This document shows positions 29,467 through 38,187 of a DNA stretch of 64,000 nucleotides, in pieces. The notes under the pieces were generated by a model. It saw only the letters and a program-made list of their open reading frames with translations. It was not told the DNA's origin and made no database searches. Every line of letters begins with the position of its first letter. Position 1 is the first letter of the stretch. The position numbers and the translations under genes were made by a program. This DNA comes from Pseudomonas sp. FP198 (GTDB lineage Bacteria; Pseudomonadota; Gammaproteobacteria; Pseudomonadales; Pseudomonadaceae): assembly GCF_030687895.1 (NCBI RefSeq), contig NZ_CP117452.1, forward strand, positions 2,311,501-2,375,500, in the 5' to 3' direction.

Positions 29467-29513
29467 TTTATGGAATAAATATTCTCTAATTGCAAATCGT
29501 GGAATAAATATTC
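29467..29513 (-). promoter_or_regulatory. Promoter with two copies of an iol-type operator
   Basis: GGAATAAATATTC occurs twice (29472-29484 and 29501-29513), 29 bases centre to centre. On the minus strand TTGCAA (29490-29495) and CATAAA (29467-29472) are 17 bases apart, with the first dyad filling most of the spacer and the second lying just upstream of the -35. The layout repeats that at 8424-8452. A repressor of the GGAA-N6-TTCC type is inferred. Confidence 0.6.
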
Positions 29514-29538
29514 ATTTCTCTGCCCTTGAGAACTCCCG

Positions 29539-29627
29539 GTGGGAGCGAGCCTGCTCGCGAAAGCGGTACTCCAGTCAGCATCGAGGCCGACTGACCTGAC
29601 GCCTTCGCGAGCAGGCTCGCTCCCACA
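29539..29627. repeat. REP pair, family B
   Basis: GTGGGAGCGAGCCTGCTCGCGA and its inverted partner, between the SDR gene and the operator region of the oxidoreductase gene. Being downstream of the SDR stop, it may stabilise or end that transcript. Confidence 0.85.
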
Positions 29628-29639
29628 AAGGGATATCTG

Positions 29640-30407
29640 TCAGGACAAGAACCCGCCATCCACATTCAACGCCACACCTGTGGTGTAGCTCGACGCATCG
29701 CTGGCCAGGTACAACACCGCGCCGGCCATTTCGCTCGGGTCGGCCACGCGCTTGAGTGGGATCTGCGCCAGGGCGGTCTTCAGGATGGCGTCGTTTTTGA
29801 CCAATGCGGAGGCGAACTTGGTATCGGTCAGGCCCGGCAGCAGGGCGTTGCAACGGATGCCGAACTGCGCGCACTCCTTGGCGAAGACCTTGGTCATGTT
29901 GATCACCGCAGCCTTGGTCACCGAATAGATGCCCTGGAAAATGCCCGGCGAGATGCCATTGATCGACGCGACATTGATGATGCTGCCGCCGCCGTTCTCG
30001 CGCATCAGCTTGCCGGCTTCCACCGACATGAAGAAATAGCCGCGGATGTTCACATCGACGGTTTTCTGGAACGCGCCCAGGTCGGTATCCAGCACATTGC
30101 AGAACTGCGGGTTGGTGGCCGCATTGTTCACCAGGATGTCCAGGCGCCCGAACTGCTCGCGAATCCCGGCGAACACCTGGCTGATCTGCTCCATTTCGCC
30201 GATGTGGCAAGCGATCGCGGTGGCCTTGCCGCCAGCGGCGATGATCGCATCGGCGACGTGCTGGCAGCCGTCGAGTTTGCGGCTCGAAACGATCACGTGG
30301 GCGCCTTGCTGGGCCAGCAGTTTGGCGATGGCTTCGCCGATGCCGCGGCTGGCGCCGGAAACGAAAGCGATCTTGCCGTCGAGGTCGAACAACTGGGTCT
30401 TGGACAT
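29640..30407 (-). CDS. Short-chain dehydrogenase/reductase (SDR)
   Basis: A 255-residue classical SDR, NAD(P)-dependent. Cofactor site SGASRGIGEAIAKLL at residues 18-32, NNAATN near 90, catalytic Ser in NVASINGISPG and YSVTKAA with the catalytic Tyr and Lys near residues 160-164, C-terminal GVALNVDGGFLS. It sits 24 bases after the APH-type gene and looks co-transcribed with it. That pairing is common in short-chain or methyl-branched acyl catabolism loci, but the substrate is unknown. Confidence 0.88.
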   Translation of the reverse strand: MSKTQLFDLDGKIAFVSGASRGIGEAIAKLLAQQGAHVIVSSRKLDGCQHVADAIIAAGGKATAIACHIGEMEQISQVFAGIREQFGRLDILVNNAATNPQFCNVLDTDLGAFQKTVDVNIRGYFFMSVEAGKLMRENGGGSIINVASINGISPGIFQGIYSVTKAAVINMTKVFAKECAQFGIRCNALLPGLTDTKFASALVKNDAILKTALAQIPLKRVADPSEMAGAVLYLASDASSYTTGVALNVDGGFLS

Positions 30408-30431
30408 GCTGTTTCCTTGTTATAGGTGCGC

Positions 30432-31499
30432 TCAGAGCGTGGATTTGCTGATGACTTGCAGGCTCATCTGCTCCAGCAGCTTGTTCATCTGAACGAACTG
30501 CGCGAAGCGTTTGTCCTGGGTCTGGCCATTGAAGAAGCGGTAATAGATCTGCTGGACGATACCGGCCAGGCGGAACAGCCCATAGGTGTAATAGAAGTCG
30601 AAGTTGTCGATGCGGACTCCGGCGCGCTCGGCGTAGTAGTCGACAAATTCCCGGCGGGTCAGCATGCCCGGCGCATGGCTGGGCTGACGGCGCATCAGTT
30701 GGACCGGCGCCGGGTCGTCGGCTTCGATCCAGTAGGCGAGGCTGTTGCCCAGGTCCATCAACGGGTCGCCGATGGTGGTCAGTTCCCAGTCCAGCACGCC
30801 GATGATCTGCATCGGGTTGTCCGGGTCGAGGATGACGTTGTCGAAGCGGTAGTCGTTGTGGACGATGCTTGAGGTCGGATGATCGGCGGGCATCTTGTCG
30901 TTAAGCCATGCCTTGACCGCCGTCCATTCCGGCGCATCGGGGGTCAGGGCTTTTTCGTAACGGTCGCTCCAGCCACGGATCTGCCGGGCCACGTAGCCTT
31001 CGGGCTTGCCCAGGTCGGCCAGGCCGCAGGCGGTGTAGTCAACACGGTGCAGTTCGACGAGCCGGTCGATGAAGCTCTTGCACAGGGCTTCGGTGCGGGC
31101 TGCATCGAAACCCAGCTCCGGCGGCAATTCGGAGCGCAGGATGATGCCCTTGACTCGTTCCATCACGTAGAACTCGGCGCCCATCACCGATTCGTCAGTG
31201 CAATGAACGTAGGCTTTGGGGCAGTACGGGAAGCCGTCGCGCAGTTGATTGAGGATGCGGAATTCACGGCCCATGTCGTGGGCGGACTTGGCCTTGTGGC
31301 CGAACGGCGGGCGTCGCAGCACGAACTCCTGCTCGGGGTATTCCAGCAGGTAGGTCAGGTTCGACGCACCGCCGGGAAACTGGCTGATCAGCGGCGTGCC
31401 GGTCAGGCCGGGAATATGGGCCTTGAGGTACGGGTCGATCAGGCTGGCATCGAGTTCTTCACCGTCGCGCACGCGGGTGGACTGATCAGTAACTGCCAT
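30432..31499 (-). CDS. Phosphotransferase family protein (ACAD10-like APH kinase fold)
   Basis: A 355-residue protein of the aminoglycoside-phosphotransferase fold. N-terminal lobe with GGASNLTYLLEY near residue 45, catalytic loop SSIVHNDYRFDNVIL near residue 215 (H-x-D-x4-N) and the metal-binding GVLDWELTTIGDPLMDLGN near 240. It is the type linked with acyl-CoA dehydrogenases (ACAD10/11) that phosphorylates hydroxy acids or their CoA esters, not an antibiotic-resistance enzyme. Together with the SDR it forms a two-gene unit. Confidence 0.85.
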   Translation of the reverse strand: MAVTDQSTRVRDGEELDASLIDPYLKAHIPGLTGTPLISQFPGGASNLTYLLEYPEQEFVLRRPPFGHKAKSAHDMGREFRILNQLRDGFPYCPKAYVHCTDESVMGAEFYVMERVKGIILRSELPPELGFDAARTEALCKSFIDRLVELHRVDYTACGLADLGKPEGYVARQIRGWSDRYEKALTPDAPEWTAVKAWLNDKMPADHPTSSIVHNDYRFDNVILDPDNPMQIIGVLDWELTTIGDPLMDLGNSLAYWIEADDPAPVQLMRRQPSHAPGMLTRREFVDYYAERAGVRIDNFDFYYTYGLFRLAGIVQQIYYRFFNGQTQDKRFAQFVQMNKLLEQMSLQVISKSTL

Positions 31500-31662
31500 G
31501 CTTATCCCTTCTGCTTATTTTGGAGGCCATCGATCATTGGCTAATCTAATGGCGCTTGGGAGGCGCCACAAGCACGCCGGGGTCTTATAGGTCAGCGTGT
31601 TGCTGGGTAATCAGCGGACCTGATGAGCTGCGACCATGGATGCAGGGTTCGTATCGGTCGAG

Positions 31663-32616
31663 TCAATGTTGCCTTTCAGGCAGTGGCACCGGGGTCAATA
31701 CCGGTTCGCCGGCAAAGAACGCGGTCAGGTTCTGGCCCACCAGTTCCACCATCGCCCGGTTCGCTTCCGGCGACAACCCGGCCACGTGCGGCGTCAGGAC
31801 CACGTTTGGCAGGTTTTTCAAGGCATCGGGCACTTCCGGTTCGTGGTCGAACACATCGAGTGCCGCCCCGGCAATTCGCCGCTGTTCAAGGGCGCTGACG
31901 AGATCGGCGGTGGCGACTACGCTGGCCCGGGCGATGTTGACCAGATAGCCATTGGGACCGAGGGCATCGAGGACTTGTCGGGTGATCAGTTGCCGGGTGT
32001 CCAGGCCGCCAGGCGTGGCCACGATGAGGAAGTCGCAGACCCGGGCCAATTCCGTTGGCGTGGCGCAAAAGGTATACGGGACGTCGCTGCGAACCCGCCG
32101 ATTGTGGTAGCTGATGCTCATGTCGAAACCCAGGGCGGCACGCTTGGCAATCGCCATGCCCACGGCGCCGAGTCCCAGCACGCCCAGGTGCTTGCCCGCC
32201 AGGGAGGGGCGCATCTGGCGCGGCCATTCGCCACGGCGCAGGGCGGCGTCGGACCGAGGCACGTCCCGCACCAGCGCCAGCAGCAGGGCCATGGCATGGT
32301 CGGCCACCGACGAGGCATTCACCCCGGCGCCGTTGGTGACCACGATGCCTCGGTTGCGGGCGGCTTGCAGGTCCACTTGCTCATAACCGGCGCCGATCAC
32401 GCAAATGATCCTCAGGTTGGGCAGGGCGTCGATTTCCTCGGCGGTCAAACCCAGGGGGCCGCGCGTCAGCACTGCGCTGAACCGTTCGCCGTGTTCGAAA
32501 ATCGCCGTCCAGCGTTCGGCTGGCGTAGGCGCCAGTTCCAGGTGATAGCCCTGGCGTTCGAGAATCGGCAAGTATTCGTTGACGGTTTCAACCAGTACCA
32601 GAACGGTTGCGGTCAT
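31663..32616 (-). CDS. D-2-hydroxyacid dehydrogenase (glyoxylate/hydroxypyruvate reductase type)
   Basis: A 317-residue NAD(P)-dependent reductase of 2-keto acids. NAD-binding loop LGVLGLGAVGMAIAKRA near residues 145-160, a LIVATPGGLDTRQLI segment, the catalytic Arg in VNIARASVV near residue 235, Glu in DVFDHEPEVP, and His in LTPHVAGLSPEA near 285. It is monocistronic, with a gap of 163 bases before the APH gene. Glyoxylate or hydroxypyruvate are the most likely substrates. Confidence 0.88.
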   Translation of the reverse strand: MTATVLVLVETVNEYLPILERQGYHLELAPTPAERWTAIFEHGERFSAVLTRGPLGLTAEEIDALPNLRIICVIGAGYEQVDLQAARNRGIVVTNGAGVNASSVADHAMALLLALVRDVPRSDAALRRGEWPRQMRPSLAGKHLGVLGLGAVGMAIAKRAALGFDMSISYHNRRVRSDVPYTFCATPTELARVCDFLIVATPGGLDTRQLITRQVLDALGPNGYLVNIARASVVATADLVSALEQRRIAGAALDVFDHEPEVPDALKNLPNVVLTPHVAGLSPEANRAMVELVGQNLTAFFAGEPVLTPVPLPERQH

Positions 32617-32724
32617 GCTGTGCTCCTGTGGGCGCGGGCGATTTTGATATTCAACCTGATTGTAGGGGCCGCAGGGAGGTGTAGCTTGGGCTTTTTGTAT
32701 TTCATTTTCGGCCGGCGCAGGCGT

Positions 32725-32812
32725 TGTGGGAGCGAGCCTGCTCGCGAAGGCGCTGGTTCAGGCAGTGAGGTGTTACAGGAAGGGCCTCTTCGCGAGCAGG
32801 CTCGCTCCCACA
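32725..32812. repeat. REP pair, family B
   Basis: Two inverted copies of GTGGGAGCGAGCCTGCTCGCGA in the 381-base gap (32617-32997) between divergent genes. The rest of the gap holds no gene; the permease promoter should lie in 32813-32980, where TTCATGAATCCCGGACAAT is AT-richer than the surroundings. Confidence 0.85.
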
Positions 32813-32997
32813 GGGAATATGGGGGGAATTTCTCTATCGATGATCTGCTCCGGATAACCATTCCTCAGCTAAGTCTTTGCTTCTGTTCATGAATCCCGGA
32901 CAATCGCGCCCCTGTTTCGGTCAGGGGCGCTGCCTGTCGGATTTTTCCGACTCGTCCCGGCCGGGTGCATATGACCGGAATGCGGAGATCCGACCGG

Positions 32998-34278
32998 ATG
33001 AATGATCAGGCCAACAGCGTTGAAGAGCGCTTTGAAACGACAGCCCCCGCCACCCTCGGCGAATGGAGCCGCCATGACACGACCTGGATGCTGGGCCTGT
33101 TTGGCACCGCCATCGGTGCCGGCACGTTGTTCCTGCCGATCAATGCCGGCCTCGGTGGTTTCTGGCCGCTGCTGATCCTGGCGGCGCTGGCGTTTCCCAT
33201 GACCTTCTACGCCCATCGTGGGCTGACCCGCTTCGTGTTGTCCGGTCGCGACGGCGCGGACATCACCGAGGTCGTGGAAGAGCATTTCGGTATCAAGGCC
33301 GGCGCGTTGATCACGCTGTTGTACTTCTTTGCGATCTTTCCGATCCTGCTGATCTACAGCGTGGCGTTGACCAATACGGTGGGCAGTTTCCTGGAGCATC
33401 AGTTGCACATCCAGCCGCCGCCCCGGGCCGTGTTGTCACTGGTGCTGATCCTCGGTCTGCTGGCAGTGGTGCGCTGCGGCGAACAAGCGATCGTCAAGGC
33501 CATGAGCCTGATGGTCTACCCGTTTATCGTGGCGCTGCTGTTCCTGGCGGTGTTCCTGATTCCGCACTGGAACGGCGGCATCCTCGCTACGGCGTCCACG
33601 GTGCCTGAGCCTTCGGCCCTGCTGCACACCCTGTGGCTGGCGATTCCGGTGATGGTCTTCTCGTTCAACCATTCGCCGATCATCTCGGCCTTCGCGGTGG
33701 ACCAGAAGCGTCGCTACGGTGCCAACGCCGAGGAACGCAGTGCGCAGATCCTGTCGCGTGCCCATGTGCTGATGGTGGTGATGGTGCTGTTCTTCGTGTT
33801 CAGTTGCGTGCTGACCCTGTCCCCGGCGCAACTGGCCGAGGCCAAGGCGCAGAACCTGTCGATCCTGTCGTACCTGGCGAACCATTTCAGCAACCCGACC
33901 ATCGCCTTCGCGGCACCGCTGATTGCCTTCGTGGCGATCTCCAAGTCGTTCCTGGGGCACTACATCGGCGCCAGCGAGGGCCTCAAGGGCCTGGTCGTCA
34001 AGAGCGGCCGCCGCCCGGCACCGAAGACTCTCGACCGGCTGACCGCAGCGTTCATGCTGGTGGTGTGCTGGATCGTCGCCACCCTCAACCCGAGCATCCT
34101 CGGCATGATCGAAACCCTGGGCGGCCCGGTCATCGCGGCCATCCTGTTCCTGATGCCGATGTACGCCATCCGCAAAGTCCCGGCCATGGCCCGCTATCGT
34201 GGTCAGGCGTCCAACGTTTTTGTGGTGCTGGTGGGGTTGGTGGCGATTACCGCGCTGGTCTATTCCCTGATGGCCTGA
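32998..34278 (+). CDS. Serine/threonine-type amino acid permease (HAAAP family)
   Basis: A 426-residue inner-membrane symporter with eleven hydrophobic segments and the HAAAP signature TWMLGLFGTAIGAGTLFLPINAGLGG near residues 35-60 and MVFSFNHSPIISAFAVDQKRRYG near 230. It is closest in pattern to SdaC/DlsT, so serine or threonine import is likely. The frame opens at 32965, but the ATG at 32998 has GCGGAGA upstream. It ends 182 bases before a strong terminator. Confidence 0.88.
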   Translation: MNDQANSVEERFETTAPATLGEWSRHDTTWMLGLFGTAIGAGTLFLPINAGLGGFWPLLILAALAFPMTFYAHRGLTRFVLSGRDGADITEVVEEHFGIKAGALITLLYFFAIFPILLIYSVALTNTVGSFLEHQLHIQPPPRAVLSLVLILGLLAVVRCGEQAIVKAMSLMVYPFIVALLFLAVFLIPHWNGGILATASTVPEPSALLHTLWLAIPVMVFSFNHSPIISAFAVDQKRRYGANAEERSAQILSRAHVLMVVMVLFFVFSCVLTLSPAQLAEAKAQNLSILSYLANHFSNPTIAFAAPLIAFVAISKSFLGHYIGASEGLKGLVVKSGRRPAPKTLDRLTAAFMLVVCWIVATLNPSILGMIETLGGPVIAAILFLMPMYAIRKVPAMARYRGQASNVFVVLVGLVAITALVYSLMA

Positions 34279-34334
34279 TAATCCAGGGCGGGAAGGTGGC
34301 TCAGCCGGCATGGATGTTGGCTGTCCGGCCGCCA

Positions 34335-34424
34335 TCGCGAGCAAGCTCGCTCCCACAAGGGGCCAAGGTGTTCAGGGATCTGCGTTCATCCGCAGTCCAA
34401 GGTGGGAGCGAGCCTGCTCGCGAA
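34335..34424. repeat. REP pair, family B, outward orientation
   Basis: TCGCGAGCAAGCTCGCTCCCAC and GTGGGAGCGAGCCTGCTCGCGA, about 45 bases apart, in the permease 3' region. Confidence 0.85.
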
Positions 34425-34460
34425 GGCGGTCTGTCAGCTTGCATCAAATCCCCAGGCATA

Positions 34461-34499
34461 AAAAAACGCCGCCCCTTCGCAAGAAGGGCGGCGTTTTTT
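34461..34499. terminator. Bidirectional terminator between the permease and acnB
   Basis: AAAAAACGCCGCCC (34461-34474) pairs with GGGCGGCGTTTTTT (34486-34499) around a short loop; it has A- and T-tracts on both sides, so it can stop the permease transcript and the acnB transcript, which converge here. Confidence 0.92.
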
Positions 34500-34516
34500 G
34501 TCGGGCGTTTTAAGCT

Positions 34517-37117
34517 TTACGCTTGAACGACCGGGATGTTGGCGTTGGCAGCCGCTTCACGGAACTCGGCGATCTGGTCGAAGCTCAGGTAGCGGTATAC
34601 GTCCGCTGCCATGCTGTCGATCTTGCCGGCGTATTCCATGTACTCCTCGACGGTCGGCAGGCGACCCAGGATCGACGCCACGGATGCCAGCTCAGCCGAA
34701 GCCAGGTAGACATTCGCGCCGTCACCCAGACGGTTCGGGAAGTTACGGGTCGAAGTGGAGACCACGGTGGAGTTCGGTTCCACGCGTGCCTGGTTACCCA
34801 TGCACAGCGAGCAGCCTGGCATTTCCATCCGTGCACCGGCCTTGCCGTAGATGCCGTAGTAGCCTTCTTCGGTGAGCTGGTGAGCGTCCATCTTGGTCGG
34901 CGGCGACAGCCACAGACGGGTTGGCAGCTGACCCTTGACCTGATCGAGCAACTTGCCGGCAGCGCGGAAGTGACCGATGTTGGTCATGCAGGAACCGATG
35001 AACACTTCGTCGATCTTCTCGCCAGCAACGCTGGAGAGCAGGCGGGCGTCGTCCGGGTCGTTCGGCGCGCAGAGCACAGGCTCCTTGACGTCGGCCAGGT
35101 CGATTTCGATGATTTCCGCGTACTCGGCGTCCTTGTCGGCTTCCAGCAGTTCCGGGTTGGCCAGCCAGGCTTCCATCGCCTGGGCACGACGCTCCAGGGT
35201 GCGGGCATCGCCGTAGCCTTCGCCGATCATCCAGCGCAGCAGGGTGATGTTCGACTTCAGGTACTCGGCAATCGATTCCTTGGACAGCTTGATGGTGCAA
35301 CCTGCGGCCGAACGTTCTGCCGAGGCGTCGGACAGTTCGAAAGCCTGCTCGACGGTCAGGGTTTCCAGGCCTTCGATTTCCAGGATGCGGCCGGAGAAGG
35401 CGTTTTTCTTGCCTTTCTTCTCGACAGTCAACAAGCCTTTCTGGATCGCGTAGTAAGGGATCGCATGGACCAGGTCACGCAGGGTGACGCCCGGTTGCAG
35501 CTTGCCCTTGAAACGCACCAGGATCGACTCGGGCATGTCCAGCGGCATCACGCCGGTGGCGGCGGCGAAGGCGACCAGGCCGGAACCGGCCGGGAACGAG
35601 ATGCCGATCGGGAAACGGGTGTGGGAGTCGCCACCGGTGCCGACGGTGTCCGGCAGCAGCATGCGGTTCAGCCAGCTGTGGATGATGCCGTCGCCCGGAC
35701 GCAGGGACACGCCGCCACGGGTCATGATGAAGTCTGGCAGGGTGTGGTGGGTGGTCACGTCGATCGGCTTCGGATACGCCGCGGTGTGGCAGAAGGACTG
35801 CATCACCAGGTCGGTCGAGAAGCCCAGGCACGCCAGATCTTTCAGTTCGTCACGGGTCATCGGACCGGTGGTGTCCTGGGAGCCTACGGTGGTCATCTTC
35901 GGCTCGCAGTAGGTGCCCGGGCGAACGCCGGTCACGCCGCAGGCCTTGCCGACCATTTTCTGCGCCAGGGTGAAGCCCTTGGTGCTTTCGGCTGGTGCTT
36001 CAGGCTTCTTGAACAGGTCCGAAGGTGGCAGGCCCAGCTCGGCGCGGGCTTTTTCGGTCAGGCCACGGCCGATGATCAGCGGAATACGACCGCCGGCACG
36101 GACTTCGTCAAGCAGGACCGGGGTCTTCATTTCGAAGGTGGTCAGGACTTCATCGGTGCCGTGCTTGCAGACTTTGCCAGCATGCGGGTACAGGTCGATC
36201 ACGTCGCCCATGTGCATGTTCGACACATCGAATTCGATCGGCAGGGCGCCGGCGTCTTCCATGGTGTTGTAGAAAATCGGCGCGATCTTGCTGCCGAAGC
36301 AGAAACCACCGGCGCGCTTGTTCGGCACATACGGGACGTCGTCGCCGAAGAACCACAGCACCGAGTTGGTGGCGGATTTACGCGAGGAACCGGTACCGAC
36401 CACGTCACCGACGTAGGCGATCGGGAAGCCTTGGCCACGCATCTCTTCGATCTGCTTCATCGGGCCGGTCTTGCCTTGCTCATCGGGCACGATGCCGTCG
36501 CGAGCCATTTTCAGCATGGCCAGGGCGTGCAGCGGGATGTCCGGGCGGGACCAGGCGTCAGGGGCAGGGGACAGGTCGTCGGTGTTGGTTTCGCCGGTGA
36601 CCTTGAAGACCCGCAGGCTGATCTTGTCGGCCAGCACCGGACGGTTCTTGAACCACTCGCCGTCGGCCCAGGATTGCAGGACGGCCTTGGCGTGGACGTT
36701 GCCGTTCTTGGCTTTTTCCGCCACATCGTGGAAGGCATCGAACATCAGCAGTGTGTGCTTGAGTTCTTCGGCGGCGACCGGAGCCAGCTCGGCGTCGTCC
36801 AGCAGGTCTACCAGGGTCACGATGTTGTAGCCGCCCTGCATGGTGCCGAGCAGTTCTACAGCGCGCTTCTTGTCGATCAGAGGGGATTGGGCTTCGCCCT
36901 TGGCCAGGGCGGACAGGAAACCGGCCTTGACGTAGGCGGCTTCGTCGACTCCAGGCGGAACGCGATTGGTGATCAGGTCAACGAGGAAAGCTTCTTCGCC
37001 AGCCGGGGGATTCTTCAGCAGCTCGATCAGGCCTGCGGTTTGTTCGGCGTTAAGCGGCTGGGGAACGATACCCAGTGCTGCGCGCTCTTCGATATGTTTG
37101 CGGTAGGCTTCAAGCAC
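34517..37117 (-). CDS. acnB: Aconitate hydratase B (bifunctional 2-methylisocitrate dehydratase)
   Basis: TCA-cycle aconitase, [4Fe-4S] enzyme, 866 residues, the AcnB length. Start is GTG at 37117 with GAGGGTAATAACT upstream; the frame itself runs to 37186. The N-terminal HEAT-like domain ([22 protein letters not shown]) leads to the swivel domain with [18 protein letters not shown] near residue 240. The three cluster cysteines are in [10 protein letters not shown] (near 710) and [14 protein letters not shown] (near 770). Monocistronic. Confidence 0.97.
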   Translation of the reverse strand: MLEAYRKHIEERAALGIVPQPLNAEQTAGLIELLKNPPAGEEAFLVDLITNRVPPGVDEAAYVKAGFLSALAKGEAQSPLIDKKRAVELLGTMQGGYNIVTLVDLLDDAELAPVAAEELKHTLLMFDAFHDVAEKAKNGNVHAKAVLQSWADGEWFKNRPVLADKISLRVFKVTGETNTDDLSPAPDAWSRPDIPLHALAMLKMARDGIVPDEQGKTGPMKQIEEMRGQGFPIAYVGDVVGTGSSRKSATNSVLWFFGDDVPYVPNKRAGGFCFGSKIAPIFYNTMEDAGALPIEFDVSNMHMGDVIDLYPHAGKVCKHGTDEVLTTFEMKTPVLLDEVRAGGRIPLIIGRGLTEKARAELGLPPSDLFKKPEAPAESTKGFTLAQKMVGKACGVTGVRPGTYCEPKMTTVGSQDTTGPMTRDELKDLACLGFSTDLVMQSFCHTAAYPKPIDVTTHHTLPDFIMTRGGVSLRPGDGIIHSWLNRMLLPDTVGTGGDSHTRFPIGISFPAGSGLVAFAAATGVMPLDMPESILVRFKGKLQPGVTLRDLVHAIPYYAIQKGLLTVEKKGKKNAFSGRILEIEGLETLTVEQAFELSDASAERSAAGCTIKLSKESIAEYLKSNITLLRWMIGEGYGDARTLERRAQAMEAWLANPELLEADKDAEYAEIIEIDLADVKEPVLCAPNDPDDARLLSSVAGEKIDEVFIGSCMTNIGHFRAAGKLLDQVKGQLPTRLWLSPPTKMDAHQLTEEGYYGIYGKAGARMEMPGCSLCMGNQARVEPNSTVVSTSTRNFPNRLGDGANVYLASAELASVASILGRLPTVEEYMEYAGKIDSMAADVYRYLSFDQIAEFREAAANANIPVVQA

Positions 37118-37239
37118 AGTTATTACCCTCATCAGTGGTCCCAAATGGGTGTCCGGGACGCTCATCCAGAAACTCACGGCACTCATGCGCGTCAGGCGGC
37201 TTTTTGGGCCTCCACGCCAGAGTTGCCGGAGTTTCTCAC

Positions 37240-37378
37240 AGAAGCTGCTTTCAAAGTTTTACGCCTGCAGAACGGGAGCTGATGAGGGTTGGCGTTGGGC
37301 TTTCCCCGCTGGAAAGACCCTTCGCCAACACCGCTCTGAAGGAACGACTGTGCTCGTGACGCTTTGAAAACAGCTTCT
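37240..37378. other. 139-bp nested palindromic element upstream of acnB
   Basis: Outer inverted repeats of 17 bases, AGAAGCTGCTTTCAAAG (37240-37256) and CTTTGAAAACAGCTTCT (37362-37378), differ at one position. Inside, on the acnB strand, GTTGGCG and CGCCAAC, GGG and CCC, and CTTTCC and GGAAAG fold into a near-continuous hairpin of about 45 bases. The whole gap 37118-37524 has no gene. It could be a miniature mobile element, a structured acnB leader or a small RNA. Confidence 0.6.
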
Positions 37379-37524
37379 AACGGACATTGGCGCCTTAAAA
37401 GGCTGGCTGATTCTACGGGAAAAAAAAATTAAAGGTAAGTTGAGCCTGGAAGTTTGAGGGGTGATCAATCTTAGACAAAGGGCTAACATGCCGGCCTGTC
37501 CTGTTTTTGCGTGTGCGTTGCCTT

Positions 37525-37995
37525 ATGCCCAACCAGCTCATCAAGACCCCCTGCGTCGGCCTCTGCTCCACTGTCTACGGCGACCTGGTGTGCCGTGGCT
37601 GCAAGCGGTTCCACCATGAAGTGATTCACTGGAACGGCTACAACGAGGAAGAGAAACGCGCGGTGTGGATGCGCCTCGAGCAACTGCTGGTGCAGGTGAT
37701 GGTGGCCAAGCTGGAGGTTTTCGACCCTCAGTTGCTGCGCCAGCAACTGGAATCGCGCAAGATCCGCTTCGTGCCGCACCAGTCGGAATATTGCTGGGCC
37801 TATCAGTTGATCGCCCGGGGCGCACGGGTGATCAACAACCTGGAAGCGTACGGCATGGTGCTGCTGCCGGAATTTCGCGACTGGGAACTGCCCGACCTGC
37901 GCGATGCCATTGATCGGGAATTTTTCCTCCTGTCCGAAGCGCATTACCAGCGCTACATCGCGCCGGGGTTCTTGAAGGATGCGATCGGCGGCTGA
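37525..37995 (+). CDS. DUF1289 domain-containing protein
   Basis: A 156-residue protein. The N-terminal DUF1289 motif TPCVGLCSTVYGDLVCRGCKRFHHEV (Cys-x3-Cys...Cys-x2-Cys, residues 9-31) suggests a small Fe-S or zinc site; a helical region with a LLPEFRDWELPDLRDAIDREFFLL segment follows. Function unknown; the family is often found near Fe-S or oxidative-stress genes. The ATG at 37525 is preferred to the GTG at 37507. Divergent from acnB. Confidence 0.8.
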   Translation: MPNQLIKTPCVGLCSTVYGDLVCRGCKRFHHEVIHWNGYNEEEKRAVWMRLEQLLVQVMVAKLEVFDPQLLRQQLESRKIRFVPHQSEYCWAYQLIARGARVINNLEAYGMVLLPEFRDWELPDLRDAIDREFFLLSEAHYQRYIAPGFLKDAIGG

Positions 37996-38036
37996 CAGGC
38001 TTTCATATATGGCAAGGTGCTTTGTACCCAGTAGCT

Positions 38037-38168
38037 CTTGTGGCGAGGGAGCTTGCTCCCGCTGGGTTGCGAATCGACCCTCGCCCTTGATCCTGAATAA
38101 TTTCTGAATCTGGAAAATCCAGGCGTCTGCTGCGCAGCCGAGCGGGAGCAAGCTCCCTCGCCACAAGA
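38037..38168. repeat. REP pair, family A
   Basis: Left half at about 38037-38080 and inverted right half at about 38124-38168, with the GTGGCGAGGGAGC core, between convergent genes. Confidence 0.85.
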
Positions 38169-38187
38169 GCTGATCGTTCAAGCCTTT

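Noticed and set aside
30432..31499. Aminoglycoside resistance phosphotransferase
   Set aside because: The catalytic loop is APH-like, but length, N-terminus and pairing with an SDR fit the ACAD10-type metabolic kinases instead.
34523..37282. A 919-codon open frame on the + strand opposite acnB
   Set aside because: It is a mirror of the strong third-position GC bias of acnB. It has a low-complexity, His/Gly/Arg-rich composition with no family motif and no ribosome-binding site, whereas the minus-strand acnB shows the full aconitase pattern.
37240..37378. Integron attC site or insertion sequence for the hairpin element
   Set aside because: No integrase, transposase or attC core sites (GTTRRRY) in the right places; kept only as an unclassified palindromic element.
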